Below, piece by piece: positions 1 through 7,906 of a stretch of 64,000 nucleotides of DNA. Both the position numbers and the translations under genes were made by a program. Origin of the DNA: Mycobacterium sp. SMC-4 (GTDB taxonomy: Bacteria > Actinomycetota > Actinomycetes > Mycobacteriales > Mycobacteriaceae); NCBI RefSeq assembly GCF_025263265.1, contig NZ_CP079869.1, forward strand, positions 310,001 through 374,000, written 5' to 3'. The notes beneath the pieces were generated by a model, which worked only from the letters and a program-made list of their open reading frames with translations, did not search any database and was not told where the DNA came from. Each line of letters starts with the position of its first letter. Within the stretch, counting starts at the first letter, position 1.

Positions 1-78
1 GTCTTCATCGACGAGTTGCCGCGCAACCCGACCGGCAAGATCCTCAAGCGTGAACTACGCGAGATGGATCTCGACTGA
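1..78 (+). CDS. fadD2: Acyl-CoA synthetase, C-terminal end only (fadD2-like)
   Basis: This is the last 25 codons of a gene that starts before the window. The visible residues include the motif PTGKILKREL, the C-terminal signature of the ANL superfamily; its lysine (K in GKILK) is the catalytic residue of the adenylation half-reaction in acyl-CoA ligases. The family activates fatty acids to acyl-CoA through an acyl-adenylate. The assignment to fadD2 rests on the neighbour: a fused fadE6-type dehydrogenase follows on the opposite strand, as in M. tuberculosis. The family call is firm, the exact fadD number is inferred. Confidence 0.8.
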   Translation, partial: VFIDELPRNPTGKILKRELREMDLD

Positions 79-82
79 CGGG

Positions 83-412
83 TCACTCCACGGCACCGAC
101 CGTCATGGCCATGCCGGGTACGGCCAGCGTGACCAGCACCAGCAACATCAGGAACCATCCGGCACCCTGCCAGGCCGCCCAGCCACGGTCGGCCTTCCAT
201 TCCAAATAGGTCTTCACGAAGGCGCCGACACCGCCGAGGAACACCACACTCGGTACCAGCGCTGCGGCGAATACCGAGCCGCGCGCGGCGAACACGAAGA
301 TCGCGAAAACCACCGCGGCCACCGCCACCACAGCACCGGTGTAGATCACCGCTGAGCGGTAGACGCCGGCCTTGTCGAGCCGCTTCTCGGCGAAGTCACG
401 GTCGTTGGTCAT
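83..412 (-). CDS. Small integral membrane protein, unknown function
   Basis: A 109-residue protein with a short charged N-terminus (NDRDFAEKRLDKAG) followed by three hydrophobic segments at about residues 20-42, 47-67 and 83-105. No enzymatic motif is visible. It lies convergent to the acyl-CoA synthetase, four bases after its stop codon, and its start codon (412) is just upstream of the acyl-CoA dehydrogenase stop on the same strand. I do not recognise a named family; it resembles the small polytopic proteins common in mycobacterial genomes. Function not assigned. Confidence 0.65.
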   Translation of the reverse strand: MTNDRDFAEKRLDKAGVYRSAVIYTGAVVAVAAVVFAIFVFAARGSVFAAALVPSVVFLGGVGAFVKTYLEWKADRGWAAWQGAGWFLMLLVLVTLAVPGMAMTVGAVE

Positions 413-448
413 GGGTGAGGAGTTCCCGACCTGCCGAAAGGGAAACGC

Positions 449-2641
449 CTACGGGTCGCGCGGAAGCCCGAGCAGTCGCTCGGCGATGATGTTCAGCTGC
501 ACCTCCGAGGTGCCGCCGTAGATGGTGGTGGCCCGGCTGGCCAGCAGGTAGTCGGCCCAGCGTCCGGTGGCCTGCTCCGCATCGCCGATGACCGCCTCGG
601 TGCCGAACGACGACACCGCGAACTCGGCGTAGCCCTGCCCTGTCTTCATCGACAGCAGCTTGGAGATCGCCGCGGCCGGCATCGGATCCCCGCCGGCCAG
701 CGTCAACAGCGTCGAGCGCATGTTGAGCACCTTGGCCGCGTGTCCCTCGGCGATCAGGGTGCCGGCGTGGTGGTGGGCCACCTGATCGAAGTGACCTTCG
801 GCGACGAACTCGACGAATCTGTCGAGGCTGGGCAGGAACGGAGGTTCGCTGCTGCCGATCGAGACACGTTCGTTGGTCAGCGTGTTGCGGCTGACCTCCC
901 AGCCCCGGTCCACCTCGCCGAGCACCATGCTGTCGGGGACGAACACGTCGTCGATGAACACGGTGTTGAACATCGCGTTGCCGGTCAGTTCGCGCAACGG
1001 CTTGACCTCTACTCCCTCGCTGGCCATGTCCAGCAGGAAATAGGTGATGCCCTGGTGCTTCGGTGCGCTGGGATCAGTGCGGGCCAGCAGCGCGCCCCAC
1101 TGCGAGAACTGTGCTCCGGTGGTCCAGATCTTCTGTCCGGTGATGCGCCAGCCACCCTCGACCTTGGTGGCCTTGGTGGTCAGGCTGGCCAGATCTGAGC
1201 CCGCACCAGGCTCGGAAAACAGCTGGCACCAGATCATCTCGCCGCGGAACGTGGGCGGCAGGAAGCGCTGCTTCTGCTCGTCGGTACCGAACGCCACGAT
1301 CGAGGGAATGATCCATGCCGCGATGCCCATCTGCGGGCGCCGTACTCGGCCGGTGCTGAACTCCTGAGCGATGATGATCTGCTCCACCGGGTTGGCGGCG
1401 CGCCCCCACGGCGCCGGCAGATGCGGCTGCACCCAGCCGCCCTCGGCGATCGCGGCGTTGCGCTGCTCGCGCGGAATATCTTTCAGCGCAGCCACTTCCG
1501 CGCGAATCTCGGAGCGCAGCTTTTCGGTCTGCGGGTCCAGGTCGATGTCGAGCTGGCGCATGCCGCGGGTGGTCGCGATGTCGACCACCCGCTGGGGGTA
1601 CTCGGAGGCGCGGCCGAACGAGGCCACCAGCACCAGAGCCCGCCGGTAGTAGACGTTGGTGTCGTGCTCCCAGGTGAAACCGATACCGCCGTGGACCTGG
1701 ATGCAGTCCTGCGCGCAGTGCTGAGCCGCGGCCGGGGCCAGCGTGGCTGCGACGGCCGCGGCGAATTCGTAGGCGGTGTCGGCAGCCCGGTCGGCCAGAT
1801 GCTCGTCGATGGCCCGCGCGGCGTCCCACACCGCCGAGGTCGCGCGCTCGGTCTCGGCGATCATGCCCGCGCACTTGTGCTTGATGGCCTGGAACTGACC
1901 GATCGGCCGCCCGAACTGCTCTCGGATCTTGGCGTATGCCGCGGCGGTGTCGGTGGCCCAGCGCGCCACACCGATCGCCTCGGCCGACAGCAGCGTGGTG
2001 ATCAGCGCGCGAGCCAGTTCCCGGCTCAGGTTGCCCAGGACGCGTTCGTCGGTGACCTCGACGGCGTTGACCCGGACGTGCGCGACCGGGCGCAGCGGGT
2101 CGACGCTGGGTACCGACTCGATCTCGAGTGCCTCGGCATCGAAGACGACCCATTCCTCGCCGGACTCGATCGCGACCGGCAGCACCAGCAGCGACGCCTG
2201 CGCGGCGCCGGGCACCGCGCGTACCTCACCCCGGATGACCAGCGCATCGCCGTGCCGGGTCGCGGTCAACGCCGAGTCGATCGCATAGGCAGCGATGACC
2301 TCCCCGGACGCCAGCCCGGTCAACAATGGGGACTGCGGATCGTGAGCGGAGATCAGAGCGGAGGCGATCACCGACGGTACGAACGGGCCGGGCACCGCGC
2401 CGTACCCGAATTCGGCAGCCACGATCGTTGATTCGAGGATCCCATAACCCTGGCCGCCGACGGACTCGGACAGGTGCACGCCGGCCAGCCCTTGCTCGGC
2501 GGCCGACTTCCAGTAGGGCGGGGGATTGGGGACGGGGTTTTCCAGCGCCTCGTGCAGAACCTCCGAGGGCGCCACCCGCTCGACGAACGCGCGCACCGAG
2601 TCGGCGAGATCGTTGTGTTCTTCCAGGATCGCGATGGGCAT
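449..2641 (-). CDS. fadE6: Fused two-domain acyl-CoA dehydrogenase (FadE6-like)
   Basis: A 730-residue protein made of two acyl-CoA dehydrogenase units in tandem, the same size and architecture as M. tuberculosis FadE6 (about 731 residues) and FadE34. The N-terminal unit (about 1-345) keeps the C-lobe motif IREQFGRPIGQFQAIKHKCA and QVHGGIGFTWEHD. The C-terminal unit (about 360-730) is more complete, with the FAD/substrate loop CQLFSEPGAGSDLAS, TGQKIWTTGA and the terminal IYGGTSEVQLNIIAERLLG. Such proteins oxidise acyl-CoAs at the alpha-beta bond. The frame stays open upstream to 3262, but the ATG at 2641 is chosen because homology begins there and the upstream frame is antisense-like, arginine-rich shadow. 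Substrate unknown; sterol or branched-chain acyl-CoA is possible. Confidence 0.92.
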   Translation of the reverse strand: MPIAILEEHNDLADSVRAFVERVAPSEVLHEALENPVPNPPPYWKSAAEQGLAGVHLSESVGGQGYGILESTIVAAEFGYGAVPGPFVPSVIASALISAHDPQSPLLTGLASGEVIAAYAIDSALTATRHGDALVIRGEVRAVPGAAQASLLVLPVAIESGEEWVVFDAEALEIESVPSVDPLRPVAHVRVNAVEVTDERVLGNLSRELARALITTLLSAEAIGVARWATDTAAAYAKIREQFGRPIGQFQAIKHKCAGMIAETERATSAVWDAARAIDEHLADRAADTAYEFAAAVAATLAPAAAQHCAQDCIQVHGGIGFTWEHDTNVYYRRALVLVASFGRASEYPQRVVDIATTRGMRQLDIDLDPQTEKLRSEIRAEVAALKDIPREQRNAAIAEGGWVQPHLPAPWGRAANPVEQIIIAQEFSTGRVRRPQMGIAAWIIPSIVAFGTDEQKQRFLPPTFRGEMIWCQLFSEPGAGSDLASLTTKATKVEGGWRITGQKIWTTGAQFSQWGALLARTDPSAPKHQGITYFLLDMASEGVEVKPLRELTGNAMFNTVFIDDVFVPDSMVLGEVDRGWEVSRNTLTNERVSIGSSEPPFLPSLDRFVEFVAEGHFDQVAHHHAGTLIAEGHAAKVLNMRSTLLTLAGGDPMPAAAISKLLSMKTGQGYAEFAVSSFGTEAVIGDAEQATGRWADYLLASRATTIYGGTSEVQLNIIAERLLGLPRDP

Positions 2642-2697
2642 AGCTGCGTCTCTCCACTCCGTCGTGGCCGGTCCCAACCGGTTGGTTGGTTTCGAGA

Positions 2698-3645
2698 TTA
2701 CCCCGGCGGGGTGTTCACAAGGTTGACGAGGTCGTGACCATCGCGCAGCCGCGCACAGTTGTCGACCGCCAGCTCCAGATACCGCCGCATGGTGTCGGCG
2801 GTGTACCAGGTGACGTGCGGGGTGAGGACGACGTTGTCGAGCTGCAGCAGCGGGTTGTCGGCCGGTACGGGTTCGGCGGCGAACACGTCGAGTCCGGCAG
2901 CAGCCAGCTGCCCGCGGCGCAGCGCATCGGTCAGCGCGAGCTCGTCGACGATCGGGCCGCGAGCCGTGTTGACCAGCACCGCACCCGGTCTCATCGTCGC
3001 CAGCGCGGTGGCGTCGAGCAGACCGGCAGTGGCCTCGGTCAGTGGTACATGGATCGAGACGATGTCGCTGGTGGCCAACAGCTCGTCCAAGGAGCGCCAG
3101 CCGGGGTGACCGTCGTCGCGGGTGCTGGTGTGGCAGACTTCGGCCCCCATCGCGACCACGATGCGCTCGACGAGCCGTGCCACATTGCCGTAGCCGAGCA
3201 AACCGACCGTGCACCCACCGATGTCGCGCACGGTCTCGCCGAGGGTGGGATCCGACGGCCACCCGGCGCCGGCCCGGGTCGCGCGGTCGAGGTGGGGCAG
3301 TCGCCGCAGCGCAGCCAGCATCAGCAGCACCGTGCCCTCGGCGACCGAGGCCGCGTTGGCGCCGGGCATGTTCGCCACCGCGATGCCCGAGGCTGTTGCG
3401 GCGTCGACGTCGATGGTGTTGACCCCGCTGCCGAGCTTGTGCACCAGCTTCAGACCGGGCGCGCGGGCCAGGTCGGCCGCCGAGAGCGGGCGCAGCACGT
3501 GCCAGAGCACCTCGGCAGTGGCGAGTTCGGTGTAGAACGTCTCGTCGTCATCCTCGGCGCAGAACCGGACATCGAGCCAGTCCCGTTGGGCGGCGAGGAA
3601 ATCGGTCACCTTCGGGGTGGGTACGAAATGTGCCAGGACGTTCAC
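2698..3645 (-). CDS. D-2-hydroxyacid dehydrogenase, NAD-dependent
   Basis: A 315-residue member of the D-isomer-specific 2-hydroxyacid dehydrogenase family, which interconvert 2-oxo and D-2-hydroxy acids. The Rossmann glycine motif is GLLGYGNVA, followed by HVPLTEATAGLLD, the catalytic-arginine motif NTARGPIVDELAL, the AAGLDVFAAEPVP segment with the catalytic Glu, and the catalytic His in LTPHVTWYT. The GTG start at 3645 overlaps the stop of the upstream hydrolase by four bases (GTGA), so the two are translationally coupled. I do not recall this gene between fadE6 and the Rv0272c-type hydrolase in M. tuberculosis, so it is probably an insertion into the conserved order. Confidence 0.88.
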   Translation of the reverse strand: MNVLAHFVPTPKVTDFLAAQRDWLDVRFCAEDDDETFYTELATAEVLWHVLRPLSAADLARAPGLKLVHKLGSGVNTIDVDAATASGIAVANMPGANAASVAEGTVLLMLAALRRLPHLDRATRAGAGWPSDPTLGETVRDIGGCTVGLLGYGNVARLVERIVVAMGAEVCHTSTRDDGHPGWRSLDELLATSDIVSIHVPLTEATAGLLDATALATMRPGAVLVNTARGPIVDELALTDALRRGQLAAAGLDVFAAEPVPADNPLLQLDNVVLTPHVTWYTADTMRRYLELAVDNCARLRDGHDLVNLVNTPPG

Positions 3646-4754
3646 CACCGCGCGGTGATCCACTCGGTCAGGAGGCCGGCCTTCTGGGTGCGTGCGCCCG
3701 GCGTGGTGAAGTAGTGGTCGGTGTCGATGGCGTGCAGAGATTTGTCCGTGCTGCCCAAAGCGTCGTAGATGCGCTGGGCGTCGGACGGGAAGACACCGGT
3801 GTCCTGCTCGGCGTTGACCACCAGCGCAGGACAGTCGATGCGCGACAGGTGCGGCTCGGCGCGCGTCTGGGCGTGGCGCAGACTCCACATTCCGAGCCAG
3901 TTGCGCAGCGTGCACGCCGAGGCGATGCCGTACGTGGACCGGTTGGCTTTTTCGGGCACACCGGCATAACACATGTTGGCCGGCCGGTTGGTGGGTTCCA
4001 GGGTGGGGTCGACCATCCGCGGATCGGCCCAGGTGCGCATGACGGTGAACGGGCGATCAGAGAAGCCGGCCGCGCGCACCCGGACCAGTTCGGCCTCGGC
4101 CCAGTCGGTGATGGCGTTGTTGCGGTCCACCTGCGCGGCCCGGTACCGCTTGACGAACTCCGCGTCGAACGGGGGCCCGTGGCGATCGCTGAACAGATCA
4201 AGATCGGAATCGGTTGCCACCGGGTCATTTTCGTCCACCACCGCGCCGTCCATCCAGGCGGTCAGCACATCGGGCCGGCCGGGGTGGGCGGCGGTGGCGA
4301 CGTAGCCGTCGGCTGCTGGGAGGTCGTCGAGTCCGGCTGCCGGCCGCATGCCGGTCAGCGGGGTGACGTGGTGGTGCACCGCGTTGGCCTGATACGCCGC
4401 CATCAGCGAGCCACCGCCCGAATTGCCCAGCAGTATCACTGTTTCCGCCCCCGCCACCTCGCGCAGCCAGCGCACCCCCACGCCGATGTCGACCAGCGCG
4501 TGATCGAGCAGGAAGCTGCTCTCGAAGCCGCGGAAGCGGGTGTTCCAGCCCAGGAAGCCGATGCCTCGGGCAGCCATGTACTCGGCGAGATAGTGCTCGG
4601 AGAAGTCGATCTGATAGTGCGTGGCGATCATCGCCACGGTCGGCTTGGTGCCGGCCGGCCGGTGGTAGAGGCCCTGACATGGGTGGCCCCCGGACCCTGC
4701 GCGATGCGCCGTCGTCGAATCCAAACCGAGGAACTCGCGGGTGATGTCAGTCAT
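3642..4754 (-). CDS. Alpha/beta hydrolase (Rv0272c-like)
   Basis: A 370-residue alpha/beta hydrolase. The nucleophile elbow is GNSGGGS (serine in VILLGNSGGG), and the C-terminal part has a candidate acid in VNAEQDTGVF and histidine in TDHYFTT. No signal peptide or membrane segment is present, so it is cytosolic. It opens an operon with the 2-hydroxyacid dehydrogenase (4-base overlap) and diverges from the VOC gene across about 100 bp. Length and neighbours fit M. tuberculosis Rv0272c. Substrate unknown; an acyl ester or thioester would suit the lipid-catabolic context. Confidence 0.85.
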   Translation of the reverse strand: MTDITREFLGLDSTTAHRAGSGGHPCQGLYHRPAGTKPTVAMIATHYQIDFSEHYLAEYMAARGIGFLGWNTRFRGFESSFLLDHALVDIGVGVRWLREVAGAETVILLGNSGGGSLMAAYQANAVHHHVTPLTGMRPAAGLDDLPAADGYVATAAHPGRPDVLTAWMDGAVVDENDPVATDSDLDLFSDRHGPPFDAEFVKRYRAAQVDRNNAITDWAEAELVRVRAAGFSDRPFTVMRTWADPRMVDPTLEPTNRPANMCYAGVPEKANRSTYGIASACTLRNWLGMWSLRHAQTRAEPHLSRIDCPALVVNAEQDTGVFPSDAQRIYDALGSTDKSLHAIDTDHYFTTPGARTQKAGLLTEWITARW

Positions 4755-4854
4755 GGATGTCCGGCCTCACGTCGGGAATGTCAGTGCGCGCTGTGTTCGT
4801 CGATCTGATCCGCACCCGATGTTAGATTCAGTCCTGGCGTAGGGAGGCGGGATC

Positions 4855-5430
4855 GTGATCAAGCCGCAGAACACCAACAGCGAGTTCGCGCTCGGCGGTA
4901 TCAACCACGTCGCCCTGGTGTGCTCGGACATGCGCAAGACCGTCGACTTCTACAGCGGCGTGCTGGGAATGCCCCTGGTCAAGTCGTTGGACCTGCCCGG
5001 CGGAATGGGTCAACACTTCTTCTTCGACGCCGGCAACGGTGACTGCGTGGCGTTTTTCTGGTTCGCCGACGCGCCGGACCGGGTGCCGGGGATCTCGTCA
5101 CCGGAGGCCATTCCGGGCATCGGCGATATCGTCAGTGCCGTCAGCACGATGAACCACCTGGCGTTCCACGTACCGGCCGAGAAGTTCGACGAGTATCGGC
5201 AGCGGCTCAAGGACAAGGGTGTGCGCGTTGGCCCGGTGCTCAATCACGACGAGAGTCCTGCGCAGGTCTCCCCGACCGTGCATCCGGGTGTCTACGTACG
5301 CTCGTTCTACTTCCTCGACCCCGACGGAATCACTTTGGAATTCGCCTGCTGGACCAAGGAATTCGGTGACAGCGACACGGTGACCGCACCGAAGACCGCA
5401 GCCGACCGGCGGGCGGCTAGTCGGGGTTGA
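4855..5430 (+). CDS. VOC/glyoxalase-fold metalloprotein (Rv0274-like)
   Basis: A 191-residue vicinal-oxygen-chelate protein. Metal-ligand candidates are the His of GGINHVAL near the N-terminus, the His of TMNHLAFHVP at the start of the second module and the Glu of ITLEFACW at the end. The family includes glyoxalases, extradiol dioxygenases and fosfomycin/bleomycin resistance proteins, so the reaction cannot be read from sequence alone. The GTG at 4855 is chosen because a strong Shine-Dalgarno (AGGGAGG, about 4841) precedes it. Its last 14 bases overlap the convergent TetR gene. M. tuberculosis Rv0274 (about 193 residues) is the evident counterpart. Confidence 0.85.
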   Translation: MIKPQNTNSEFALGGINHVALVCSDMRKTVDFYSGVLGMPLVKSLDLPGGMGQHFFFDAGNGDCVAFFWFADAPDRVPGISSPEAIPGIGDIVSAVSTMNHLAFHVPAEKFDEYRQRLKDKGVRVGPVLNHDESPAQVSPTVHPGVYVRSFYFLDPDGITLEFACWTKEFGDSDTVTAPKTAADRRAASRG

Positions 5431-6043
5431 CGTAGAGCGAAGGATCGGCCAGTCGGTCGATCAGCGCACCCAGGTGCGCGGCGAGTTGCTCGGCGCTGAA
5501 CTGCACCTCGCCGGCCAGCCAGGCGCTCAGCGTCTGGGCCACCCCGCCCACCACGAAGTGGGCCGCCGCCTTGATCTGCTCGCTGGGCGCCACCTGTAAC
5601 GCATCGCCGGCATGCTGACCTGACAACAGCGCGAACAGTGCGCCGGACTCGGCGCGTTTGCGCACCACCACCGGGTTGGTCAGCCGGATGCTGAACAGCA
5701 ACCGACCCACCCGGACATCCTCGGAAATGGTCCGCACGATGTTGGCCATGCCCTGGTGGCTCTGCTCGCGGACCGGGGCCGCCGCGACCGCGGCCTGGGT
5801 GGTCGCGGCGATGTCGGCGACCACCCAGTCGAACACCGCGCTGACGAACGCGTCCTTGTCGACGAAGCTCTCGTAGAAGTAGCGCGCCGCCAGCCCGGCC
5901 TGCGCGCAGATCGCGCGCACGGTCAGCTCCGCCGGTGCGGACTGACCGCCGAGCAGGTCCAGCCCGGCTTCGAGCAGTTTGCGTCGGCGTTGAGCGACGC
6001 GTTGCGTCGCATCGATGCCACGGTACGGACGGACCTGTGCCAT
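5417..6043 (-). CDS. TetR-family transcriptional regulator (Rv0275c-like)
   Basis: A 208-residue TetR regulator. The N-terminal helix-turn-helix spans about residues 15-65 with the typical segment LTVRAICAQAGLAARYFYESFVDKDAF; the rest is a helical ligand-binding domain without assignable ligand. The ATG at 6043 is preferred; the frame stays open upstream and a start about 20 residues earlier cannot be excluded. It is divergent from the DUF2236 gene over a 90-bp region holding a short palindrome, so autoregulation plus control of that neighbour is likely. Confidence 0.88.
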   Translation of the reverse strand: MAQVRPYRGIDATQRVAQRRRKLLEAGLDLLGGQSAPAELTVRAICAQAGLAARYFYESFVDKDAFVSAVFDWVVADIAATTQAAVAAAPVREQSHQGMANIVRTISEDVRVGRLLFSIRLTNPVVVRKRAESGALFALLSGQHAGDALQVAPSEQIKAAAHFVVGGVAQTLSAWLAGEVQFSAEQLAAHLGALIDRLADPSLYVNPD

Positions 6044-6062
6044 GAACCCATATTGACAGCCA

Positions 6063-6075
6063 CTCCGGCGCGGAG
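6063..6075. promoter_or_regulatory. Candidate TetR operator palindrome
   Basis: CTCCG-GCG-CGGAG is a perfect 5-3-5 inverted repeat in the divergent region between the TetR gene (start 6043) and the DUF2236 gene (start 6134). It is flanked by an outer inverted pair ATATTG (6050-6055) and CAATAT (6076-6081). Its position 20 bp ahead of the regulator start suits autoregulation. High-GC palindromes this short occur by chance, so the call is tentative. Confidence 0.35.
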
Positions 6076-6133
6076 CAATATCAGGAAACAAGCGTTCGCA
6101 CATTGTGGTGCGGTGGTTCGGGAAGGAGTGGCC

Positions 6134-7024
6134 GTGACGGTCGACGACTGTGTGGTGGAACGGCCGATGAGCGATCTGACCGGGCAGGTGCGGCCCCGCC
6201 GGTGGAGTTCTGCCACCGCCGACGACGGCATGCTCGGTCTCGGCCTGCTTGCCGGGCCAGCCAACGTGATCATGCAGCTGGCTCGGCCCGGCGTGGGTTA
6301 CGGCGTCGCGGAGAGCCGGGTGGAGAGCGGACGCATCGACCGCCACCCGATCAAACGGGCCCGCACCACCTTCACCTACCTCGCGGTGGCGACCAACGGC
6401 ACCGAAGAACAGAAGCTGGCCTTCCGGCGGGCCGTCAACGGCGCGCACGCCCAGGTGTACTCCACCGAGTCCAGCCCGGTGACGTATCACGCTTTCGACA
6501 AGAACCTGCAGTTGTGGGTCGGTGCGTGCCTCTACAAGGGCGTCGTCGATGTCTACCGGCTCTTCGTCGGTGACCTCGACGAGCGCGCCGCCGATCGGCT
6601 TTTCGACCAGGGTCGCGCGCTGGCCACCATGCTGCAGGTCGACCAGGAGATGTGGCCGGCCGACCGGGAGGCGTTCGACCGTTATTGGCGCCGGCAGCTC
6701 GACGAGGTCCACATCGACGACACCGTCCGTGAGTTCCTCTATCCCATCGCGGTGTCCCGGCTGCGGGGAGTCACACTGCCCGGTCCGCTGCAGCGGCGCC
6801 TGGAATCGCTGGCGCTGTTGATCACCACCGGATTCCTGCCGCAACGTTTCCGCGACGAGATGCGGCTGGCCTGGGATCCGCAGCGGCAGCGGCGATTCGA
6901 CCGACTGATGGCCGCACTACGGTTCGCCAACGGCATCTCGCCGCGCTGTATCCGCCAGTTTCCGTTCAACGTCTTGCTCAAGGATCTGGACTGGCGCATC
7001 CGTACCGGCCGTCCACTGGTGTGA
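6134..7024 (+). CDS. DUF2236 (MpaB-like oxygenase) family protein (Rv0276-like)
   Basis: A 296-residue protein of the DUF2236/MpaB-Lcp family. Family features are the region after LLAGPANVIMQLARPGVGYGVAESRV, a charged segment R-ARTTFTYLAVATNGTEEQ, and the conserved YHAFDKNLQLWVGACLYKGV. Characterised relatives bind heme and act as oxygenases or latex-clearing proteins; mycobacterial members are mostly uncharacterised. The GTG at 6134 is chosen because GGAAGGA lies seven bases upstream. Divergent from the TetR gene, a probable regulator. Counterpart of M. tuberculosis Rv0276 (about 306 residues). Confidence 0.8.
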   Translation: MTVDDCVVERPMSDLTGQVRPRRWSSATADDGMLGLGLLAGPANVIMQLARPGVGYGVAESRVESGRIDRHPIKRARTTFTYLAVATNGTEEQKLAFRRAVNGAHAQVYSTESSPVTYHAFDKNLQLWVGACLYKGVVDVYRLFVGDLDERAADRLFDQGRALATMLQVDQEMWPADREAFDRYWRRQLDEVHIDDTVREFLYPIAVSRLRGVTLPGPLQRRLESLALLITTGFLPQRFRDEMRLAWDPQRQRRFDRLMAALRFANGISPRCIRQFPFNVLLKDLDWRIRTGRPLV

Positions 7025-7049
7025 CGACCGGTACGGTCAGGCGCAAGCG

Positions 7050-7526
7050 TCAGCTGACCCAGATCAACAGGTCTTCGACACCGCTGTTGTAGACGACGCT
7101 GTTCGGCTCCATGCCCACGACGTCGAAGTACAACTTGCCTTTGTTGTGGTGCCCCTGGGCGATCACTTCAGGGCCCAACGCGCCAGGGCTGGCTGCGGCG
7201 AACAGGTGCTGGTAATTCTCACCGTTGGCCGCGCGGGCGTTGAAGCTCGCGACGATGGGCTGCGGATCACCGCGCAGTGCCTCCGCCTTTACGGTGGCTT
7301 CCCACAGTTGCCCGGCCACGGGCCAGGGAACCACCTCGTTGCTGGGCCGAAGGTCCGTCACGGTGTATCCGGTGATGATCTCGCCGCCGGCGTCGACCAG
7401 CTCCTGGCGGTCGCCGAATCCGGTGGTCGTGGGGTAGGCCGCTGCCGCATTGGGTGCGCCCACCACCGTCAACGCTGCCATGATCAAGCCCGCGATCGCA
7501 CTGACCACGATTGCACGTAACCTCAT
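7050..7526 (-). CDS. Secreted DUF1942 protein, MPT63/MPB63-like
   Basis: A 158-residue exported protein with a Sec signal peptide (MRLRAIVVSAIAGLIMAALT then APNAAAA, cleavage predicted near residue 30). The mature part matches the MPT63 immunoglobulin-like beta-sandwich antigen throughout: TGYTVTDLRPS, WPVAGQLWEATVKAEALRG, SFNARAANGENYQHL, GKLYFDVVG and the terminal GVEDLLIW. MPT63 is an abundant small secreted antigen of M. tuberculosis with no known enzymatic role. The gene is transcribed away from ESX-3 and shares the 380-bp intergenic region with eccA3. A perfect palindrome lies about 30 bp upstream of the start. Confidence 0.9.
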   Translation of the reverse strand: MRLRAIVVSAIAGLIMAALTVVGAPNAAAAYPTTTGFGDRQELVDAGGEIITGYTVTDLRPSNEVVPWPVAGQLWEATVKAEALRGDPQPIVASFNARAANGENYQHLFAAASPGALGPEVIAQGHHNKGKLYFDVVGMEPNSVVYNSGVEDLLIWVS

Positions 7527-7555
7527 CCGTCCTCCTTGGTTGGTTGGGTGATTGT

Positions 7556-7570
7556 GACCACCAGGTGGTC
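7556..7570. promoter_or_regulatory. 15-bp palindrome upstream of the MPT63-like gene
   Basis: GACCACC-A-GGTGGTC is a perfect 7-1-7 inverted repeat 30 to 44 bp upstream of the DUF1942 start codon. Its place over the likely promoter suggests an operator. The binding protein cannot be named from the sequence. Confidence 0.4.
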
Positions 7571-7906
7571 GATCATTCCCCTACCCGGGTTCGGGGCCGA
7601 AAAACGTCCTGCCGGTCGATTCATAGGCTCTGACCCGGCCCGACGGTGGTTTCTCGCCGCGTTCCGGCCGGATCCGGCACGGTTGTCGTCGCCGTCGCGG
7701 AGGCTATGACGACGATCAGCGACCGGATGCAGGTGGATACCGCGCCGGGTCGCCGGTCGTCTGGTCCCGGTGCGTCTCGACAGTTTGCTCTCGTGGTGCT
7801 AATTTCAGCGCGAGTTAGCTTAGCCATACATAACTGACGTTGAGGGAGTTGGACGGGGAACCGGGTTTCTGGCAAATCGACAGACATCCCGGACCGTGAC
7901 TATTTC
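7571..7906 (+). promoter_or_regulatory. ESX-3 leader/promoter region without genes
   Basis: About 340 bp between the palindrome of the MPT63-like gene and eccA3. Apart from the IdeR-type box at 7815-7833 I see no convincing gene: the short open frames here lack a ribosome site and recognisable protein. The last 75 bp between the box and the ATG contain no strong Shine-Dalgarno, so eccA3 translation initiation looks weak or leader-dependent. I looked for a Zur-type palindrome, as zinc also controls ESX-3 in M. tuberculosis, and found no clear one. Confidence 0.5.
7815..7833 (+). promoter_or_regulatory. IdeR-type iron box upstream of ESX-3
   Basis: TTAGCTTAGCCATACATAA matches the 19-bp mycobacterial IdeR/DtxR consensus (TTAGGTTAGSCTAACCTAA) at 15 of 19 positions, counted by eye, including both outer halves TTAG and TAA. 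It lies 74 bp upstream of the eccA3 ATG. IdeR with Fe2+ represses ESX-3 in M. tuberculosis and M. smegmatis, so iron repression of the whole secretion operon is the expected consequence. Binding is inferred. Confidence 0.75.

Noticed and set aside
2642..3262. Upstream continuation of the fadE6 reading frame (about 200 residues)
   Set aside because: The translation is Arg/His/Gly-rich, opposite to no conserved family, and overlaps the 2-hydroxyacid dehydrogenase in another frame; homology of the dehydrogenase begins at the ATG at 2641.
3630..4808. 392-residue open frame antisense to the Rv0272c-like hydrolase
   Set aside because: Shadow composition (Gly, Arg, His), no family resemblance; the opposite strand has an unmistakable hydrolase.
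7621..7887. Short open frames in the ESX-3 leader
   Set aside because: No ribosome site, no recognisable protein, and they overlap the IdeR box.
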